Assembly (NCBI GenBank): GCA_964613675.1
Contig: CAZTIH010000099.1
Location: 1-9,892, forward strand
Length of the DNA: 9,892 nucleotides
Direction: 5' to 3'
Source of the DNA: DAIUCA01 sp964613675
GTDB lineage: Bacteria; Pseudomonadota; Gammaproteobacteria; Competibacterales; Competibacteraceae
Below, piece by piece: positions 1-5,697 of the stretch. Within the stretch, counting starts at the first letter, position 1. Every line of letters begins with the position of its first letter. Both the position numbers and the translations under genes were made by a program. Below the pieces are notes generated by a model that did no database searches, was not told where the DNA came from, and saw nothing but the letters and a program-made list of their open reading frames with translations.

Positions 1-1
1 T

Positions 2-457
2 TATCTGGGTGTGATGTACCAAAACGGTCAAGGCGTACGGCAAGACTTAAAACAGGCCGCGAGATGGTTTCGGGTGGCCGCAGAGTTAGGGTTACCTGAA
101 GCTCAGTTCAATTTGGGGGCAATGTACGATATGGGGGAGGGCGTACCGCGTGACCAAGCTGAAGCCGTTAAATGGTATCGAGCCGCTGCCGAACAAGGCG
201 ACGCCTTAGCCCAAAATAACTTAGGTGTGATGTACCAATTAGGCGAAGGCGTTGAAAAAGACCTAGTACAAGCCCTTTTCTGGAGTGCGTTAGCGAGCGC
301 CCAAGGGTTAGATGAGGCGCAAGAAAACGCCCTTGCCATTGCCGCTGAGATTTCGGTTGAACAACGGGCGTTGGTGGAGGAATTGCTTTTGAGATATGAA
401 GAGGAGAACAGCTTTCGGCATAAAGCCGCTGACCGTCGCGCCCCCGAACCTATCTAA
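2..457 (+). CDS. Sel1-repeat protein, C-terminal part (5' end outside window)
   Basis: The frame is open from the first bases of the window to a TAA at 455-457, so this is the 3' part of a longer gene. It encodes tandem Sel1-type (TPR-like) helical repeats of 36 residues with the pattern A-Q-x-N-L-G-x-M-Y-x-x-G-x-G-V-x-x-D-x-x-x-A-x-x-W. The G-V/A-M-Y element recurs at bases 11, 119 and 227, exactly 108 nt apart, giving two full repeats and part of others. The last repeat is followed by a charged helical tail (LVEELLLRYEEEN) and a short basic end. Sel1 repeats form alpha-alpha superhelices that serve as protein-protein scaffolds, often secreted or periplasmic. The N-terminus is missing, so localisation and partner domains cannot be seen. 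It converges on sufE with 33 nt between the stops and no convincing terminator. Confidence 0.9.
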   Translation, partial: YLGVMYQNGQGVRQDLKQAARWFRVAAELGLPEAQFNLGAMYDMGEGVPRDQAEAVKWYRAAAEQGDALAQNNLGVMYQLGEGVEKDLVQALFWSALASAQGLDEAQENALAIAAEISVEQRALVEELLLRYEEENSFRHKAADRRAPEPI

Positions 458-490
458 CACAATCCCATTAACTTCTTAAGAATCAAGTAA

Positions 491-937
491 TTAAGTGGCT
501 TTGAGGGCCGCTTGCGCTCTGGTTTGCAGTGCCTGCCACATCGACGCCAATCCGTTGCGTCGAGTCGGTGATAAATGCTGATCCAAGCCTATTTTCGTCA
601 CAAACTCTGGCGCTACCGTCAAAATCGCGGCAGGGGTGTGACCCGAATAGACGCGCAACAAGAGCGCAATCAGTCCTGCAACAATGGTGGAGTCGCTACC
701 AGCTTGGAAATACAATTTGTGATCGCGCATCTCACCCACCCACCACACCTGGGACTGACAGCCCCTCACGAGGTTGTCCTCCACTTTTAGGGCATCATCG
801 AGCGGCGGCAATTTCTTCCCCAAATCAATGAGATATTGATAACGTTCCATCCAATCATCTCCCAAAGCGAGAAACGCATTCACGATGTTTGTTTGTTGCT
901 GTTGCATGGCGGCAACTTCGTTTTGATCGACCGTCAC
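491..937 (-). CDS. sufE: SufE-family cysteine desulfuration protein
   Basis: SufE accepts persulfide sulfur from the cysteine desulfurase SufS (or CsdA) and passes it on for Fe-S cluster assembly in the cytosol. The 148-residue protein matches the family length (about 140). It carries the signature N-x-V-R-G-C-Q-S-Q-V-W, in which C60 is the sulfur-accepting cysteine. Downstream, the I-A-G-L-I-A-L-L-L-R-V-Y-S-G-x-T-P and G-L-x-x-H-L-S-P-x-R-x-N-G motifs are typical of SufE. I chose the GTG at 937 because AGGAG lies 7 nt upstream. The in-frame ATG at 907 also allows a full SufE core but has only a weak GAAG. The open frame extends to 1054 with no family-like residues. No suf or isc genes adjoin it; dksA is divergent. 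Confidence 0.92.
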   Translation of the reverse strand: MTVDQNEVAAMQQQQTNIVNAFLALGDDWMERYQYLIDLGKKLPPLDDALKVEDNLVRGCQSQVWWVGEMRDHKLYFQAGSDSTIVAGLIALLLRVYSGHTPAAILTVAPEFVTKIGLDQHLSPTRRNGLASMWQALQTRAQAALKAT

Positions 938-944
938 AACTAGG

Positions 945-949
945 CTCCT
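945..949 (-). promoter_or_regulatory. Ribosome binding site of sufE
   Basis: On the minus strand this is AGGAG, 7 nt before the GTG at 937. It is the best Shine-Dalgarno match ahead of any candidate sufE start and so decides the start codon over the ATG at 907. Confidence 0.6.
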
Positions 950-955
950 ATGGGC

Positions 956-984
956 TTTACTTTCACAAAAGGCGTCAATATAAG
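956..984 (+). promoter_or_regulatory. Candidate sigma-70 promoter for dksA
   Basis: TTTACT (956-961), 17 nt, then TATAAG (979-984) resembles a -35/-10 pair, with the -10 matching 5 of 6 consensus positions. Transcription would begin near 991, giving a leader of about 56 nt before the dksA ATG. It lies in the sufE-dksA divergent gap. No equally good minus-strand promoter for sufE was found. This is a pattern match only. Confidence 0.35.
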
Positions 985-1046
985 GGCGTCCATTTTTTTG
1001 CTGCGGCTGGCCACGCTGTCCACCTTTGGTCAGGAGAGACTCAACA

Positions 1047-1484
1047 ATGTCCACCCACGAACTCGATAAGATCCAACTACCTACTGATTACAAACCTTCT
1101 GCGGATGAAGAGTACATGTGCGACCGCCAATTGGCATATTTTCGCCGTAAACTCTTGGAGTGGCAGGAAAATCTACTAGAAGAGTCGCAAAAAACGCTTA
1201 ACAATCTTCAAGATGAAGATAAGCATTTGAGTGACGAAGCCGACCGAGCGACTCAAGAAAGCGAACATACGCTTGAGTTAAGAACCCGAGATCGCTACCG
1301 CAAGTTATTGATTAAAATCAACGAATCCCTCAAGCGCATTGACGATGGTTCCTACGGTTACTGCGAAGATACGGGGGAGGAAATTGGCTTACGGCGATTA
1401 GAAGCACGGCCCATCGCATTTCTGACCGTTGAAGCCCAAGAACGCCGTGAACGCTTGGAGAGCCAGTACAGCGAAGATTCTTGA
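1047..1484 (+). CDS. dksA: RNA polymerase-binding transcription factor DksA, one-cysteine form
   Basis: DksA enters the RNA polymerase secondary channel and, with ppGpp, lowers rRNA promoter activity and activates biosynthetic promoters in the stringent response. The 145-residue protein has an N-terminal helix, a long coiled coil, and the tip motif D63-x-x-D66-x-A68, which matches the D-x-x-D-x-A tip needed for activity in E. coli DksA. The C-terminal finger keeps the fold (YGYCEDTGEEIGLRRLEARP), but only the first of four zinc cysteines remains: C106 is present, while the others are T109, T127 and A130 at the expected spacings. Such finger loss is common in alphaproteobacterial DksA, which fold without full zinc coordination. 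The start is the ATG at 1047 with AGGAG 10 nt upstream; an upstream GTG at 1026 would add 7 residues not typical of the family. It is divergent from sufE and ends in a likely terminator. Confidence 0.95.
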   Translation: MSTHELDKIQLPTDYKPSADEEYMCDRQLAYFRRKLLEWQENLLEESQKTLNNLQDEDKHLSDEADRATQESEHTLELRTRDRYRKLLIKINESLKRIDDGSYGYCEDTGEEIGLRRLEARPIAFLTVEAQERRERLESQYSEDS

Positions 1485-1581
1485 TATTCGCGTTGGCAGT
1501 AGAAGTCGCTGCACGAAAATGCGGTAAAAATTAACCCGTAAATGCGTTAACTTTCGGTGACTGTTGCGTTGCAGCGATTAT

Positions 1582-1612
1582 GTGACTGCCCCGATGGGGG
1601 CAGTTGCTTTGT
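1582..1612 (+). terminator. Hairpin between dksA and amt, probable dksA terminator
   Basis: ACTGCCCC (1585-1592) and GGGGCAGT (1597-1604) form a perfect 8-bp GC-rich stem with a GATG loop. It is extended by G-U wobbles and a G-C pair to 1582 and 1607, and followed by a broken T-rich tract (TTGCTTTGTCTT). It lies about 100 nt after the dksA stop and about 35 nt before the amt ATG, so it could also act as an attenuating leader hairpin for amt. The T tract is interrupted, which weakens the terminator reading. Confidence 0.5.
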
Positions 1613-1641
1613 CTTCAAAATATCTAAATTGCGGGTCACTT

Positions 1642-2961
1642 ATGCGATTGATTTTAATGGGATTTTTGCTTGGGAGCGTGGGGTGGATGGCATCGGCGTA
1701 CAGCATTACTCCCGATGGAACCGTGCCTCAAATCGTTATCAGTCGCCTGGCCATAGATAGCATCTGGATCGTGACGGCGGCTACCCTCGTCTTCTTCATG
1801 CAGGCTGGGTTTGCGCTTCTCGAAAGTGGGTTGGTGCGCTCCAAAAATGCGGTGAACGTGATGTTGAAAAACTATCTCGACATGTGCATAGGGGCGTTAG
1901 CTTTTTGGGCGGTGGGGTATGGACTCATGTTTGGCGCAAATCCCTCAGGGTGGATTGGTAGCAATTATTTTTTCCTCAACAGTGCAAATGAACGAGATTA
2001 TCTTTATTTCCTCTTCCAAATGTTATTTGCCGCGACCGCCGCAACCGTAGCCTCCGGGGCAATGGCCGAGCGCGTACGTTACGGGGGTTATCTCTTCTCA
2101 TCCTTGATGGTCACTGCGCTAATTTATCCCATTTTCGGGAGCTGGGCTTGGGGAAGTTTGCACAACGGTCAAGGGTGGCTGCGCGAAATGGGATTTATCG
2201 ACTTTGCGGGTTCGACGGTCGTGCATTCAATTGGGGGATGGGTCGCGTTAGCGGGTATCTGGATATTAGGGCCACGAATTGGGCGTTTCGACCTCATGGG
2301 GGTCGCTCGCCCTGTACCGGGTCATAACCTCGTTTTGGTCGGATTTGGCGGGTTTATTTTGTGGTTTGGCTGGTTTGGATTTAACGGCGGCAGCACCCTC
2401 GAAGCGACGCCGCGTATTGGTTTAATTGTCCTCAACACGCATTTATCAGGGGCAGCGGGGGTAGTTGGCGTGTTGATTCTCCAATGGGCCGCCCGCCAAC
2501 CCATTTTGTTAACCCAACTCATCAACGGCGGATTAGGGGGATTAGTGGCGATTACGGCGGGTTGCAACACAACTACGCCCGATTTCGCAATTTTGACGGG
2601 GTTCATCGCCTCAATGGTGGTCTTTTACGGCGTCTTCCTGTTAGAAAAATTACGTTTTGATGACGCGGTGGGGGCGGTAGCGGTTCACGGTCTTGGTGGC
2701 GTGTGGGGAACGCTCGCGGCAGGCCTGTTTTACGCTGACGATCTCTTTAATCCAGAGCGAATTGGGGTGCAACTTATTGGGATTGTCGCGGCCTTTTTAT
2801 GGGCATTCCCCACCGCATTTGTCACTTATTGGTGTGTTGATCGCTGGGTGGGATTGCGGGCCGACACGCTCTCTCAGCAACGCGGGCTTGATTTCGCCGA
2901 ACATGCCGAACAGGGATACCCCGAATTCCAAGAGTCCATCCACCGTGGCAGAGGTACGTAA
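1642..2961 (+). CDS. amt: Ammonium transporter, Amt/MEP/Rh family
   Basis: This is an inner-membrane trimeric channel that moves ammonium into the cell. The 439-residue protein begins with a signal-like hydrophobic segment (LILMGFLLGSVGWMASA), comparable to the cleaved leader of E. coli AmtB. About eleven membrane segments follow. Diagnostic elements are F-F-M-Q-A-G-F-A-L-L-E-S-G near residue 52, D187-F-A-G-S with H195 (first pore His), the W-F-G-W-F-G-F-N-G-G segment, and A-V-H349-G-L-G-G-V-W-G-T (second pore His). The twin histidines and the structural Asp are intact, so it should be functional. The C-terminal tail (GLDFAEHAEQGYPEF) is the usual cytosolic regulatory tail. The start is the ATG at 1642; its Shine-Dalgarno is poor, and an in-frame ATG at 1594 lies in the hairpin loop. 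No glnK/glnB is adjacent, unlike many amt loci. The next gene starts at the very next base after the stop. Confidence 0.95.
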   Translation: MRLILMGFLLGSVGWMASAYSITPDGTVPQIVISRLAIDSIWIVTAATLVFFMQAGFALLESGLVRSKNAVNVMLKNYLDMCIGALAFWAVGYGLMFGANPSGWIGSNYFFLNSANERDYLYFLFQMLFAATAATVASGAMAERVRYGGYLFSSLMVTALIYPIFGSWAWGSLHNGQGWLREMGFIDFAGSTVVHSIGGWVALAGIWILGPRIGRFDLMGVARPVPGHNLVLVGFGGFILWFGWFGFNGGSTLEATPRIGLIVLNTHLSGAAGVVGVLILQWAARQPILLTQLINGGLGGLVAITAGCNTTTPDFAILTGFIASMVVFYGVFLLEKLRFDDAVGAVAVHGLGGVWGTLAAGLFYADDLFNPERIGVQLIGIVAAFLWAFPTAFVTYWCVDRWVGLRADTLSQQRGLDFAEHAEQGYPEFQESIHRGRGT

Positions 2962-3567
2962 ATGCGCGTTCCCAATGCGAAACAACAACGCGATGCCGTA
3001 GAACAAGTGCTCAAGAATTATCTCCCTCACCCGCTTTCTGTTCAGCGGGCCCTGTCGATATGGGACGATCACATGCGCAGCGGACGGCGCTCGTTAGCTC
3101 TGCACCGCTATATCAATCGGCTTGAGCCGCTATTTGAAACCGTCAAGCGGCAGAAAAGCGAATTACTTCAAGATCTTATTAATGAATTCGCCGTATTGCA
3201 GATGGTGGCTGTGGTGCCGCCCGATGCGGCCTTTATCGAACCCGAACCCGCCAGCCAAGTCGTCGATTTAATGTTGACGGTATTGTTGGAGGGGATGCCC
3301 AATGTGGAACAAGAGCGGTTGCGACTCAAGTTAGCGGCAATTGCGCGCAAAAGAGGCGATGAAAATGTGGCGTTGTGGTGCGAAGAGGGCAATTTGTTGT
3401 TAGCCGCCCCCTCAACGGCGTTACTTCACGAGTTGGTACACCAAACCTATCTCACATTATGCGAACTATTTGGGCCGGCACGCGCAGATCGGTTGATGGT
3501 GATTGCGGTCAAGCAGGCAGAACATCTCCCGGCATCACTACATTTTCCGCCCAGTCAACTTTTGTAA
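2962..3567 (+). CDS. Uncharacterised 201-residue protein coupled to amt
   Basis: I do not recognise this protein. Its ATG directly follows the amt TAA (TAAATG), and a GAGGT ribosome site at 2951-2955 lies inside the amt coding end, so the two are almost certainly translated together. The protein looks soluble and largely helical, with no signal peptide or membrane segment. Residues 1-75 are basic and helical (QQRDAVEQVLKNYL, then a stretch with RRSLALHRYINRL). A loop rich in P, D and E (about 80-95, PPDAAFIEPEPASQ) follows, then an alpha-helical half ending in a conserved-looking block, YLTLCELFGPARADRLMV. No catalytic motif stands out. The position suggests a role linked to ammonium uptake or to the next genes, but that rests on context alone. 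Base composition resembles its neighbours. Confidence 0.8.
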   Translation: MRVPNAKQQRDAVEQVLKNYLPHPLSVQRALSIWDDHMRSGRRSLALHRYINRLEPLFETVKRQKSELLQDLINEFAVLQMVAVVPPDAAFIEPEPASQVVDLMLTVLLEGMPNVEQERLRLKLAAIARKRGDENVALWCEEGNLLLAAPSTALLHELVHQTYLTLCELFGPARADRLMVIAVKQAEHLPASLHFPPSQLL

Positions 3568-3599
3568 ACTTCCTACCCACCTCAATGCGGAGACGCTTA

Positions 3600-4034
3600 A
3601 TGAACGACCTTCACGGCTACTATTTAGAAGATTTGACGATTGGTCAGACCGCCCGTTATGCCAAAACAGTGACGGAAGCCGATGTCATTTTGTTTGCGGG
3701 CATTTCGGGGGACGACAATCCCGTCCACATCAACGAAGAATTTGCAGCGAATACGATGTTTAAAGGGCGCATTGTCCACGGGATGTTTTCGGCCGCGTTG
3801 ATTTCGTGTGTGTTGGGCACTCGCCTCCCTGGACCGGGCGCGATTTACATCGACCAACAGCTTAAGTTCAAAGCCCCCGTCCGCATTGGCGACACCCTTC
3901 ACGCGGTGGCTACCGTTAAAGAGATCATAGTTGAGAAACGGCGCGTGGTGTTAGAGACCCAGTGTTTTGTCAAGGAAAAAATGGTCGTCGATGGCCAAGC
4001 GACTCTAATGGTTGATTTACGGCCGACTACTTGA
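3600..4034 (+). CDS. phaJ: (R)-specific enoyl-CoA hydratase, MaoC/PhaJ type
   Basis: This is a hot-dog-fold hydratase that adds water to trans-2-enoyl-CoA to give (R)-3-hydroxyacyl-CoA, a route that links beta-oxidation to polyhydroxyalkanoate synthesis in PhaJ. The 144-residue length is close to PhaJ (about 134-160). The hydratase-2 motif is clear: G-D38-D-N-P-V-H43-I-N, then F-A-A-N-x-M-F-K-G-R-I-V-H-G-M. D38 and H43 align with the catalytic Asp31/His36 of Aeromonas caviae PhaJ. The C-terminal half has F-K-A-P-V-R-I-G-D-T-L, usual for the family. The start is the ATG at 3600 with GGAG 7 nt upstream; an ATG at 3585 would add five residues. Related MaoC-domain dehydratases act on other acyl-CoAs, and no pha gene is in the window, so the substrate is uncertain. 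It is 32 nt after the previous gene and 14 nt before the next. Confidence 0.85.
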   Translation: MNDLHGYYLEDLTIGQTARYAKTVTEADVILFAGISGDDNPVHINEEFAANTMFKGRIVHGMFSAALISCVLGTRLPGPGAIYIDQQLKFKAPVRIGDTLHAVATVKEIIVEKRRVVLETQCFVKEKMVVDGQATLMVDLRPTT

Positions 4035-4048
4035 GAGGAGTGGGCATC

Positions 4049-4807
4049 ATGTTGCTACGCATTTTCTTACTGCTAAGCGTGACCACATTCCCCGTCATGG
4101 CACAAACCCTGCGGGCGGGAACTGAAGCGGCCTATCCTCCCTTTGCCTTTGTCGATAGCGATGGCCAGATGAAGGGGTTCGATATCGACATCATCAACGC
4201 TGTCTGCGAAGAGATGGCGGTGGAATGCACAATCACCAATCAGAGTTTCGATAGTCTGATCCCGTCGGTGATTGCGCGGCGATTTGATTTTGTCGTGGCG
4301 TCGATGTCGATTACGGAAGAGCGTCGCCAAAGTGTTGATTTTACGAAGAAATATTACCATATCCCAGCACGATTCGTGGCGCGGAAAGGGGCCGACTTTG
4401 CAATCGATGCAGAGGGTTTGCGGGGCAAAACGATTGGGGTGCAGTCGGGGACTACGCACGAACGGTTTATCAACGCAAACTTCGAAAATTTGGCAACTAT
4501 TCGCCGTTACAGCACCCAGGACGAAGCTTATTTAGATCTGCAATCGGGGCGGGTTGATGCGCTTCTGGGCGATGCCATTGCCCTAGAACAGGGTTTTTTG
4601 AAGACGGAAGCAGGGGCCGATTATGCGTTTATTGGCGAACCACTCTTGAAACCCGAATGGTTTGGAGAGGGCGCGGGAATTGTCGTGCGTAAGGGCAACG
4701 ATGGGTTAAGAGAACGTCTGAATCAGGCGATTATTCGGCTGCGCGAGAGTGGTAAATATCAAGCAATTGCTGCGCAGTATTTCGATTTCGATGTGTACGG
4801 CGAATAG
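4049..4807 (+). CDS. Periplasmic amino-acid-binding protein (ABC family 3, HisJ/ArgT-like)
   Basis: This is a solute-binding component of a polar amino-acid ABC importer, acting in the periplasm. The 252-residue protein has a signal peptide (MLLRIFLLLSVTTFPVMA, probable cut before QT). The mature part starts L-R-A-G-T-E-A-A-Y-P-P-F, followed by G-F-D-I-D-I. A cysteine pair, C53 and C60, matches in spacing the HisJ/ArgT disulfide. The ligand-site elements F-D-S-L-I-P-S, S-M-S-I-T-E-E-R-R-Q and L-Q-S-G-R-V-D-A-L-L-G-D175 follow the HisJ/LAO pattern, suggesting a basic amino acid such as arginine, lysine or histidine. The ATG at 4049 has AGGAG 8 nt upstream. No permease or ATPase gene adjoins, so it either serves a transporter encoded elsewhere or is an orphan receptor. 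It follows phaJ by 14 nt. Confidence 0.93.
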   Translation: MLLRIFLLLSVTTFPVMAQTLRAGTEAAYPPFAFVDSDGQMKGFDIDIINAVCEEMAVECTITNQSFDSLIPSVIARRFDFVVASMSITEERRQSVDFTKKYYHIPARFVARKGADFAIDAEGLRGKTIGVQSGTTHERFINANFENLATIRRYSTQDEAYLDLQSGRVDALLGDAIALEQGFLKTEAGADYAFIGEPLLKPEWFGEGAGIVVRKGNDGLRERLNQAIIRLRESGKYQAIAAQYFDFDVYGE

Positions 4808-4868
4808 AAACGCGATATGAATAGATGGTGAATGATTTTCGCAGTCTATTCAGGGCAAGTAATTTGGC

Positions 4869-5687
4869 ATGTTCAGAAGGCTAATTGCTCAAATCAGCAT
4901 CGTTCAGCAGAGAACTTGGGCGGTGCTGAATATCTCGCCGCCGCGTGCTATACCCAACAAGATATTTGATGGTTGCCTAATTACGCTGATTTTTTTTAAT
5001 GTTTTGGCGGTCATTTTGGGGACTGTACAGCCCATTGAACAGCGTTATGGCGAGTGGTTGCATCACTTTGAAGTCTTTTCCATCTTCATTTTTACCGCTG
5101 AGTATCTAGCGAGGGTCTGGTCTTGCGTCGCGCATCCCGCCTTTAACCATCCGCTGTGGGGGCGATTGCGATTTCTGATAAGGCCCATGTCAATCGTTGA
5201 TTTGTTGGCGATTTTGCCGTTCTACATCGGGATGTTAACGGCTGATTTACGGGTTTTGCGGGCATTGCAACTTTTCCGAATCTTTCGGATTGCCAAGTTG
5301 GGTCATTATTCTGCTTCGATGCGACTGATTGCGCGTATTTTCATGAATAAGCGTGAAGAACTTGCCATTGCCGGCATGATTATGTTGGTTTTAGTGATGG
5401 TGGCCTCGTCTCTGATGTACTTTGCAGAACATGAAGCGCAACCCGATAAATTTTCCGATATTCCCTCGACGATGTGGTGGGCGGTCATGACCGTGACGAC
5501 GGTGGGCTATGGAGACGTTTATCCCATCACGGGGCTTGGGCGATTGCTTGCCGCGATGATTGCTGTCTTAGGAATTCTGATGTTTGCGCTTCCGACAGGC
5601 ATTATTGGATCGAGCTTTATGGAAGAGATGCAACGGCGACGGGCTCACAAGAGTCACTGTCCCCACTGCGGCAAAGAGATTCTGTAA
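4869..5687 (+). CDS. Voltage-gated K+ channel, six-transmembrane type
   Basis: This is an inner-membrane potassium channel of 272 residues. S1 lies at about 35-52, S2 at 67-86 and S3 at 107-124. The S4 voltage sensor has regularly spaced positive residues R128, R131, R137, R140 and K143 (LRVLRALQLFRIFRIAK). S5 is at 163-187, the pore helix is W-W-A-V-M-T-V-T, and the selectivity filter is T211-V-G-Y-G-D216, the canonical K+ signature. S6 (224-250) leads into a short cytosolic tail. The tail ends in H-C-P-H-C-G-K-E-I-L, half of a zinc-ribbon motif with only one C-x-x-C pair. There is no RCK, TrkA or cyclic-nucleotide domain. The ATG at 4869 has only a weak ribosome site, and the GTG at 4923 would still retain all membrane segments. 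It sits 61 nt after the binding-protein gene and converges on the kinase gene with 10 nt between stops. Confidence 0.92.
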   Translation: MFRRLIAQISIVQQRTWAVLNISPPRAIPNKIFDGCLITLIFFNVLAVILGTVQPIEQRYGEWLHHFEVFSIFIFTAEYLARVWSCVAHPAFNHPLWGRLRFLIRPMSIVDLLAILPFYIGMLTADLRVLRALQLFRIFRIAKLGHYSASMRLIARIFMNKREELAIAGMIMLVLVMVASSLMYFAEHEAQPDKFSDIPSTMWWAVMTVTTVGYGDVYPITGLGRLLAAMIAVLGILMFALPTGIIGSSFMEEMQRRRAHKSHCPHCGKEIL

Positions 5688-5697
5688 CGCCTCGATT

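Noticed and set aside
473..482. Perfect palindrome TTCTTAAGAA between the convergent Sel1 gene and sufE
   Set aside because: It has no loop, is AT-rich and only 10 bp, and lacks a T tract. It is too weak for a terminator and has no recognised operator pattern.
1509..1522. Sigma-54-like sequence CTGCACGAAAATGC upstream of amt
   Set aside because: It was tempting for a nitrogen gene, but the first GG is TG and the spacing to the GC is one base short, so the invariant pattern is not met.
4073..4459. Minus-strand open frame of about 128 codons antisense to the binding-protein gene
   Set aside because: It has a low-complexity basic composition without motifs, and the opposite strand is a clear HisJ-like gene.
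4818..4852. Inverted repeat TGAATAG / CTATTCA between the binding-protein and channel genes
   Set aside because: The stem is 7 bp and AT-rich with a 21-nt loop and no T tract. It is unlikely to be stable or to terminate transcription.
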